Source: Lachnospiraceae bacterium UBA7050 (lineage in GTDB: Bacteria; Bacillota; Clostridia; Lachnospirales; Lachnospiraceae). From it: a stretch of DNA of 20,014 nucleotides. Where the stretch lies: the NCBI GenBank assembly GCA_002493905.1, contig DLAJ01000035.1, forward strand, positions 1 to 20,014, read 5' to 3'. The position numbers and the translations under genes were made by a program. A model generated the notes under the pieces. That model searched no databases and was not told the origin of the DNA. It worked only from the letters and a program-made list of their open reading frames with translations. Position 1 is the first letter of the stretch; each line of letters opens with the position of its first letter. Shown here piece after piece: positions 14,925-20,014 of the stretch.

Positions 14925-16823
14925 TTAGACTCCCGTCTGCAAGATCAGCCTGTCATAAATCTCAGTGAAGCAGTTGATCATTTTAGAGGCAAGGGTATAA
15001 GCGTTCTGAAACTTAACCAGATCAACACCTTCCTCGTCCTTATCCACGCCCGAAACAGAAAGCCTTAAATTGTCAATCGTATTTCCGAGATCATCATACT
15101 TTTCATGAAATGTTCTCGCCGCACCGGTATTCAATGTAATATCCGACAGGATACACTGCAAAAACTCTTCTGCAGAACAGCCGCGGAAACTCATCCTGTC
15201 TTTGTTGGTGTGGAGATCGATCATCTGGTCAACGACATCATATTTATCCTGTCCTGCCGTCGCCACAGTGTGCGTTCCGAGCAGGGCCGCATCCCTGTTG
15301 ATGGCTCTGTCAATCGCAGCAGTTCCCGCCGTGATCCGGTAATAAGTATTATCTTTGCTGTTAATCGAATAGCTGACCGCATTCCCCGCAGCATCAAACT
15401 TAACCGGCATTCCCGTACAGTCATACTGCCCGTCGCCCGTCTGGTCATTCGCAACAAACAAATTCTTTGCCTGATCGCCGTAACCGTCCACCGAGCCGTC
15501 CTGCGCTACAATCTTATTAAACGCTTCAGAGTATGACCGAAGCCATTCGCTCATCTGCTGCATATAGTATGGAATCCCCTGATACCCGTTTCCCACGCCG
15601 ACCGACGCATCTTTTCCAATCTTGGTGCTTGTGAGCGCCGTATTCGGATCGCTCATTACAAAAGTATAGGAATACTTATCCGCTGCCGCGTCATAGGAAA
15701 ATGTAAAGTTATCATAGCACACTTCCTGGTCAAACAGCCGAATCTTACCATGTTCCGCCAGATTGGATTTATTTAAGTCTTTCAGATATTCCGCCGTCAC
15801 ATCCACCGTAACCGTCTGAACCGTTTTCCCCTCATTATTCGTTCCCTGCCCGATGGAACTGATCGTACCGTGAAAATATTCATTATTATTGCCATCCCGC
15901 ATGTCGATAATGCCCTTTAACGTCCCACGCAGGCTTGCGTTATGCAGATCAAACCGATTACCATTATCCCAGGTAACATCATAAAGCCCATCAATATCAG
16001 TCTGATTCCGTTTTTCTGTGTTGGCGCGGGCGACATATTCCAGCGTATGATAATTCATGCCCGAAACAAGGGACTGCCCACCTGCAATCTTCACGATAAA
16101 CTTGGTCGCACCCGTATCTCTTTCAGGATTATTGGCATCATAAACAGGCAGTTCTTCCGTCTCTACATCAACAAGTTCAGACAGTTTGTCAAGGAGGTAG
16201 CCTCTTTGGTCACGGAGCTCATTCGCATTTGTTCCTGTAAGCTCTATGACATTAATCTGTTTATTTAGGGAAGCGATCTGTGACGCATAGGAGTTAATCT
16301 GGTCGAGCGTCACCTTCATCTCCGCGTTTAAGTCCTTCTGTGCTTTTTGGAGACTGGCATACATGGAATTAAAATAATCAGTGAGACTTGTTGCATTCTG
16401 CAAAAACGCCTGTTTATAAGTAGCATCCCCGCCATTCTTGGATAAGTCTTCCAAAGCGTCATACATATCTCCGAAAATCGTATTGAAGCCGACAACCTCA
16501 TCATCGTCCTTGAAAAACGCTTCCACCATTTTCATATAATCGTCCTTGGTCTTAAACTCGCCAAGATTAGAATTATTATTCCAAAATCTGACATCATAAT
16601 ATTGATTGCGCAGGCGCTCGACTGCAAGCGTATCAACACCCGCACCCGCGCATCCGTATTTTGCAAATGTGCGCAGCGCATCGCTTGCCTGAGTGGTGAC
16701 GACCTGCTTGCTGTAACCCTTCGTCTCCTCGTTCGCAATATTATTTGCAGTTGTATTCAGTGCAGCATTCGATGACAACAGTCCTGAATACGCAATATTC
16801 AATCCAAAAAATTGTGAAGGCAT
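14925..16823 (-). CDS. flgK: Flagellar hook-associated protein 1, second copy (FlgK2)
   Basis: A 632-residue FlgK-type junction protein. The N-terminal rod/hook motif is clear: LNIAYSGLLSSNAALNTTANNIANEETKGYSKQVV. A FlgK helical region follows (FNTIFGDMYDALEDLSKNGGD, then LRDQRGYLLDKLSELVDVE). The C-terminus has VKFQNAYTLASKMINCFTEIYDRLI. It differs widely from the copy just upstream, so it is an old paralogue rather than a recent duplication. It is about 85 residues longer, carries cysteines near both ends and in the middle, and its middle part is beta-rich. AAGGAGG stands 7 bases before the ATG. Whether both copies enter one junction is unknown. Confidence 0.93.
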   Translation of the reverse strand: MPSQFFGLNIAYSGLLSSNAALNTTANNIANEETKGYSKQVVTTQASDALRTFAKYGCAGAGVDTLAVERLRNQYYDVRFWNNNSNLGEFKTKDDYMKMVEAFFKDDDEVVGFNTIFGDMYDALEDLSKNGGDATYKQAFLQNATSLTDYFNSMYASLQKAQKDLNAEMKVTLDQINSYASQIASLNKQINVIELTGTNANELRDQRGYLLDKLSELVDVETEELPVYDANNPERDTGATKFIVKIAGGQSLVSGMNYHTLEYVARANTEKRNQTDIDGLYDVTWDNGNRFDLHNASLRGTLKGIIDMRDGNNNEYFHGTISSIGQGTNNEGKTVQTVTVDVTAEYLKDLNKSNLAEHGKIRLFDQEVCYDNFTFSYDAAADKYSYTFVMSDPNTALTSTKIGKDASVGVGNGYQGIPYYMQQMSEWLRSYSEAFNKIVAQDGSVDGYGDQAKNLFVANDQTGDGQYDCTGMPVKFDAAGNAVSYSINSKDNTYYRITAGTAAIDRAINRDAALLGTHTVATAGQDKYDVVDQMIDLHTNKDRMSFRGCSAEEFLQCILSDITLNTGAARTFHEKYDDLGNTIDNLRLSVSGVDKDEEGVDLVKFQNAYTLASKMINCFTEIYDRLILQTGV

Positions 16824-16935
16824 CCCATTTCCTCCTTATGTCCATCCCACAGATGCACGGGCATATCTCCCTTAATGCAGTTTTCTATTTTTATTGCAGT
16901 TCTCTGTTCCAAATAACGGCTATTTCCTCATATCT

Positions 16936-18582
16936 CTATGCAAGCGCATTGATCAGATGCTGCAACAGTTCATCGACTGCATTGATATAACGGCTGCTTG
17001 CATTATACGCATTTTGAAACTTTATCATATTTGACAATTCCTCGTCGGTCGATACGCCGACAATCTGCTCCCTTGCGGAAGTAGCCGCGCCAAGCGTTCC
17101 CTGCTGGTCATCCGACAGTTTTCTGTATGCTTCGCCGGAAGTCGCAATCTGATTTGTCAAATTGATGTAATAGTCAGAAAAATTTGCCAGCGTTTTCACA
17201 TTCGGATTCAGCGCATGGGTCTCATCCTCGAACAATTGATACAGTTTTTGTCCTGTCTCATAGTCCACGGAATCGTCCGGTCCAATAAATCCCAAGAGCG
17301 TCGGCTGTTTTGCCAGCTCGCTGTTCAGGCGGATATTTCCAACCGTAAACAAGGTTTCTACTCTATTCGGATCTTCCTCGGTTTTCAGTCTGCCATCCGG
17401 ATCGGTTATATAGGTTGTATCCGTCGCGATTTTCGTGAATAGCTGAATCGGACTTCCGTCACTGTTGCAAAGATATCCATTTGCGGAATCAGATGCATTC
17501 GCAAGCACTTCATTCATTCCTGTAGTAATATCGTGAATCAAACGGTCAAACTCCGCCTGCACGTTCATAATCAACGAGCGCGAGATGTTGTCATATTTCT
17601 CTTCTGTCTCAAGCTCCGTATAATTCGCCCGGTGGTCTCCCCTTGCATACATCAGCGCTTCCAGCTTCCCGATGTCCGTGTTTTTCTCTGTGGAGATCGG
17701 TTTATTCGTATCAACAACCTTTGCATGGGAAATATCAAGAATTTCCCTCCCATAACGATCAATTTTTTGATCGGCAAGATGCTTCCAATACGGCGTATAA
17801 AAACCATTATCCTCGGTAAGCACACTTATCTCATATACCTGCCCCCTGTTGACAAAGGTCTCTCCGTCAATCTTCACATTATAATTGCCAAATACATCCA
17901 CAGAATAGGTCATATTTGTCAGTTTTGCAAGTTCATCAAGGCAGTAATTACGCTGGTCACGCAAATCATTCGCATGCTCGACGCCGGCAGCCTCCACTTT
18001 GGCAATCTGCTTGTTTAATTCAAAAATCTGCCTGCCGTATTGATTGATCTTCTGAACATTATCATAAACCTGCTGGTTCAGGTTATCCTGATAGGAACGC
18101 AGCTCTTTATTGACGATATTCGCCTCATCAATAAACTGGCTTGCACGCTGAATCAGCAGCCCCTGATTCACAGCACTGCTCGGATCTTTGGACAGTTCCT
18201 CCACAGCCTCCCACAATCTGTCAACAGAGGCCTGAAACGGGTTTTCTCCCGGTTCCCCAAAAATATTCTCAATATGATACAGGGCATCATAAGAAACTTC
18301 ATAGAAAGCACTCCGGCCGGACTCTTTGCGATAGAGTTTATCAAGAAATTCATCGCGCACCTGTCTGGTCTGAGTGTAATTAACGCCCAGTCCGATCTGC
18401 TGGCTGGACACAGAAGAATAGCTGTATTTAATGGTTTGATATACATGATCTCCAAGCTGTACCTGCTGCCTGGTGTATCCGGTCGTATCTGCGTTGGTTA
18501 CATTATGTGCAACCGTATTTAATGCATTCTGATTGGTCTGTAAGCCACCGCGGCCTACATGCAACGCGCTCATCAATGACAT
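16936..18582 (-). CDS. flgK: Flagellar hook-associated protein 1 (FlgK1)
   Basis: A 548-residue FlgK, the first junction ring between hook and filament. The N-terminus MSLMSALHVGRGGLQTNQNALNTVAHNVTNADTTGYTRQQV is the standard flagellar rod/hook pattern. The FlgK region (about 95-200) has NIFGEPGENPFQASVDRLWEAVEELSKDPSS and LRDQRNYCLDELAKL. The C-terminus NMIKFQNAYNASSRYINAVDELLQHLI matches the family end motif. It follows flgN by 24 bases, consistent with FlgN being its chaperone. The ribosome site is a modest GGCGGG before the ATG at 18582; another ATG at 18573 has none. Confidence 0.95.
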   Translation of the reverse strand: MSLMSALHVGRGGLQTNQNALNTVAHNVTNADTTGYTRQQVQLGDHVYQTIKYSYSSVSSQQIGLGVNYTQTRQVRDEFLDKLYRKESGRSAFYEVSYDALYHIENIFGEPGENPFQASVDRLWEAVEELSKDPSSAVNQGLLIQRASQFIDEANIVNKELRSYQDNLNQQVYDNVQKINQYGRQIFELNKQIAKVEAAGVEHANDLRDQRNYCLDELAKLTNMTYSVDVFGNYNVKIDGETFVNRGQVYEISVLTEDNGFYTPYWKHLADQKIDRYGREILDISHAKVVDTNKPISTEKNTDIGKLEALMYARGDHRANYTELETEEKYDNISRSLIMNVQAEFDRLIHDITTGMNEVLANASDSANGYLCNSDGSPIQLFTKIATDTTYITDPDGRLKTEEDPNRVETLFTVGNIRLNSELAKQPTLLGFIGPDDSVDYETGQKLYQLFEDETHALNPNVKTLANFSDYYINLTNQIATSGEAYRKLSDDQQGTLGAATSAREQIVGVSTDEELSNMIKFQNAYNASSRYINAVDELLQHLINALA

Positions 18583-18606
18583 AACAAATCCCGCCTTCGC
18601 TCTGAA

Positions 18607-19128
18607 CTACTGCTTGGCATCAAACGATGTGCTTATCCTGCCGCCGTATGCCATACCCGCGTTCTGTGCGTCGCTGGTATAATCCGCCGTCTCAGGCGCC
18701 GACCGCATTGCCTGCAAAAGATTCAGTTCAAAATCCACCATTCCCAGAGAATCCCGAATTAAATCCCGATTATGCTCATTAATCCGAACCATCTCGTGAA
18801 CAGTCTTCTGCAGACGATCATAGATGGCAGCGAGCCGATTCTGCTCCGCCGGCCTTTTCTCAAGCAGTTCTATTATGTTGGTTAACTTCAAGCTGGCAAC
18901 ATCCTTGTTCATGACGTTGGCGATATCCGCAGTCACCTCAGCGCGCCTTTTGTCGAGCCGGTTAATGCGTTCTACCACGTTTTGTTCCTCATCCGTGATC
19001 TTTTCCAATTCCTCCAAATTACCTGCCACGATAACTGGAGTCTTCTTTCTGGACAATTCCAGCAACGCCTCATATTCTGCATTCTCACTGTCTAAAACAG
19101 TCATCAGATTTTCCATTAAGCTAGCCAC
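18607..19128 (-). CDS. flgN: FlgN family export chaperone
   Basis: A 173-residue, almost wholly helical and charged protein (LMENLMTVLDSENAEYEALLELSRKKTPVIV, LEKITDEEQNVVERINRLDKRR) typical of FlgN, the cytoplasmic chaperone of FlgK and FlgL. Its place between flgM and flgK is the usual one. The start is a GTG at 19128: GGGAGG ends 6 bases before it, whereas the first in-frame ATG (19116) is 18 bases away and an ATG at 19176 has no site. The C-terminal tail (MAYGGRISTSFDAKQ) resembles the ends of other Gram-positive FlgN proteins. Confidence 0.87.
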   Translation of the reverse strand: MASLMENLMTVLDSENAEYEALLELSRKKTPVIVAGNLEELEKITDEEQNVVERINRLDKRRAEVTADIANVMNKDVASLKLTNIIELLEKRPAEQNRLAAIYDRLQKTVHEMVRINEHNRDLIRDSLGMVDFELNLLQAMRSAPETADYTSDAQNAGMAYGGRISTSFDAKQ

Positions 19129-19233
19129 TGAAATCCTCCCGATTGTACGCAGACAAATGCCTGCACAAGCTTCCAACTCCCGTCAGGATTCGCGGGCAGC
19201 GCGTTTCACCCGGCCGTTCCCGCGAAAAGCACC

Positions 19234-19506
19234 TTATAGGCTTTGATATGCCTGCAGCAATTTATCTGCAAAATCTCCACCGTCCACTTCGTAAGTTCCA
19301 TTCTGGATCCGCTCCTTTAAGGAAGCGACCAATTCCTCGCGAACGTCCGGGCTATTTGCAACAGCCGTTTTCGCAATCTGGAAATCCTTTCCCATGCTCG
19401 AAATCTGCACCTGATCAGCGAAAGCTGCGCCCGTCTTTTTCTGCACGCCGGGCTTCTTTTGTGCATTATATATCTGCTGAACCTGCGATAATGCTCCGAT
19501 ACGCAT
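19234..19506 (-). CDS. flgM: Anti-sigma-28 factor FlgM
   Basis: A 90-residue FlgM, which holds sigma-28 inactive until it is exported through the finished hook. It starts MRIGALSQVQQIYNAQKK, has a disordered, basic N-terminal half and the family C-terminal helices VREELVASLKERIQNGTYEVDGGDFADKLLQAY that bind sigma-28. The ATG at 19506 was chosen because GGAGG lies 8 bases before it. A sigma-28 promoter stands directly upstream, giving the classic negative feedback of FlgM on its own transcription. The 105-base gap to flgN holds small GC-rich inverted repeats but no gene. Confidence 0.95.
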   Translation of the reverse strand: MRIGALSQVQQIYNAQKKPGVQKKTGAAFADQVQISSMGKDFQIAKTAVANSPDVREELVASLKERIQNGTYEVDGGDFADKLLQAYQSL

Positions 19507-19547
19507 AGCTGTTATCCTCCTTCCATGGATCATTGCTCTCATAACAT

Positions 19548-19574
19548 TTATCGACGGTTTTTGAATTTACTTTA
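19548..19574 (-). promoter_or_regulatory. Sigma-28 promoter of the flgM-csrA operon
   Basis: TAAA at 19574-19571 (extended as TAAAGT), exactly 15 bases, and GTCGATAA at 19555-19548 on the minus strand; one -10 base differs from GCCGATAA. It is about 40 bases before the flgM ATG, and the following seven genes run in one direction with short gaps. Confidence 0.85.
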
Positions 19575-19617
19575 GGGCAATTTGTGTTTTTGAATAAAAA
19601 AGCCGTGTAAAGCACAA

Positions 19618-19641
19618 AGAATCCGCCAAACAGCGGATTCT
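19618..19641 (-). terminator. Possible terminator after the 96-residue gene
   Basis: A perfect 9-bp stem AGAATCCGC/GCGGATTCT with a 6-base loop, followed on the minus strand by a weak T-rich stretch and, 20 bases on, by six T. A second small hairpin (CCGAA/TTCGG) lies at 19642-19655. Together they would separate this gene from the flgM operon. Confidence 0.55.
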
Positions 19642-19672
19642 CCGAAAGACTTCGGCATCAACAAAAGTCTTT

Positions 19673-19963
19673 TTATTCTACAGGACGATAACGCTGAAAT
19701 ACCTTGTCAGCGCCGCATACATGTTTCGTTCCGTCATTATCATAAATCAAATAGTCACCCTCTCCGATAAAAATTCTGCCTCTACGGGTCTTGATATATG
19801 GACATACGATCGACCCGTCTTCTTTGGTGATCTTAACCAATGAGTCCGTCACAATCCAGCCTTTCGTCACAACGTCCGCCCAAAGTTCGCAGCCGTCCTC
19901 CATTCCTTTGCCCTGTTCATATTGCCTGACATCCGCTTCCATTTCCATTCTAATACATTTCAT
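19673..19963 (-). CDS. Unrecognised 96-residue protein upstream of flgM
   Basis: I do not recognise this protein with certainty. It begins MKCIRMEMEADVRQYEQGKG and ends GRIFIGEGDYLIYDNDGTKHVCGADKVFQRYRPVE. The end is reminiscent of small phage-type proteins with a GDY-I-x-G-x-x-C-x-x-x-F pattern, but this is a loose likeness. The sequence is soluble, with no signal peptide or membrane segment. The ATG at 19963 was chosen because GGGAGGTG lies 7 bases upstream; the frame stays open to the window edge. A 7-bp palindrome (GGCGTTT/AAACGCC, 19996-20012) lies just before it. It is probably the end of an earlier flagellar unit, since a hairpin follows it. Confidence 0.75.
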   Translation of the reverse strand: MKCIRMEMEADVRQYEQGKGMEDGCELWADVVTKGWIVTDSLVKITKEDGSIVCPYIKTRRGRIFIGEGDYLIYDNDGTKHVCGADKVFQRYRPVE

Positions 19964-19995
19964 AACCGGCACCTCCCTTATACGTATCATATATA

Positions 19996-20012
19996 GGCGT
20001 TTGCGAAACGCC
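19996..20012. other. GC-rich palindrome at the window edge
   Basis: A perfect 7-bp inverted repeat GGCGTTT/AAACGCC with a 3-base loop, 33 bases before the ATG of the 96-residue gene. It could be an operator or the end of an upstream terminator, but the next bases lie outside the window. Confidence 0.45.
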
Positions 20013-20014
20013 AC

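Overview
The window is a late-flagellar gene cluster followed by a flagellar glycosylation block. Every supported gene lies on the minus strand, so transcription runs from base 20014 towards base 1. The gene set (flgM, flgN, two flgK copies, flgL, fliW, csrA, flaG, fliD, fliS, a FliT/FlgN-like chaperone, a short flagellin), strong GGAGG ribosome sites and moderate base composition point to a motile Gram-positive anaerobe of the Clostridia, most likely a Lachnospiraceae member. The family level is inference from gene content and protein style. No rRNA, tRNA, CRISPR array, insertion sequence or integrase was seen.

Layout in transcription order. (1) 19963-19673: a small unrecognised protein, then a hairpin that may terminate it. 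(2) 19574-12484: a sigma-28 promoter drives flgM-flgN-flgK-flgK-flgL-fliW-csrA, which hold the late-gene anti-sigma factor, the hook-filament junction proteins with a chaperone, and the FliW/CsrA translational switch. A 14-bp hairpin with T-runs ends this unit. (3) 12389-8250: a second sigma-28 promoter, whose -35 lies inside that hairpin, drives flaG-fliD-fliS and a FliT/FlgN-like gene. (4) 8164-7105: a third sigma-28 promoter with a structured leader drives a 285-residue flagellin and ends in a clear terminator. (5) 7060-2810: a canonical sigma-A promoter (TTGGCA-N17-TATAAT) drives an unknown 127-residue protein, a Maf-type flagellin glycosyltransferase and a GT-B-like glycosyltransferase that is frameshifted at a run of eight G. 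(6) 2668-1166: a NeuB-type nonulosonate synthase fused to a C-terminal cupin. (7) 1080-3: a duplicated hairpin-rich leader, a small XRE-type regulator and a YgjP-like metallopeptidase overlapping by 4 bp.

How the parts work together: when the hook is complete, FlgM export frees sigma-28, which fires the three promoters found here. FlgN, FliS and the FliT-like protein escort junction, filament and cap subunits to the export gate. FliW and CsrA gate flagellin translation, and the flagellin leader carries GGA sites suited to CsrA. Maf, the second glycosyltransferase and the NeuB-like synthase probably decorate flagellin with a nonulosonic acid glycan, from a housekeeping promoter.

The most interesting point is the G8 tract (4589-4596) at the start of the second glycosyltransferase. 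One G fewer restores a continuous 634-residue protein. This looks like a phase-variation switch in the OFF state, although a homopolymer sequencing error would look the same. Second is the tandem 72/73-bp leader repeat before the XRE gene. The longest stretches without a gene are 8012-8249 (flagellin promoter and leader) and 932-1165 (the leader repeats). No gap exceeds 300 bases.
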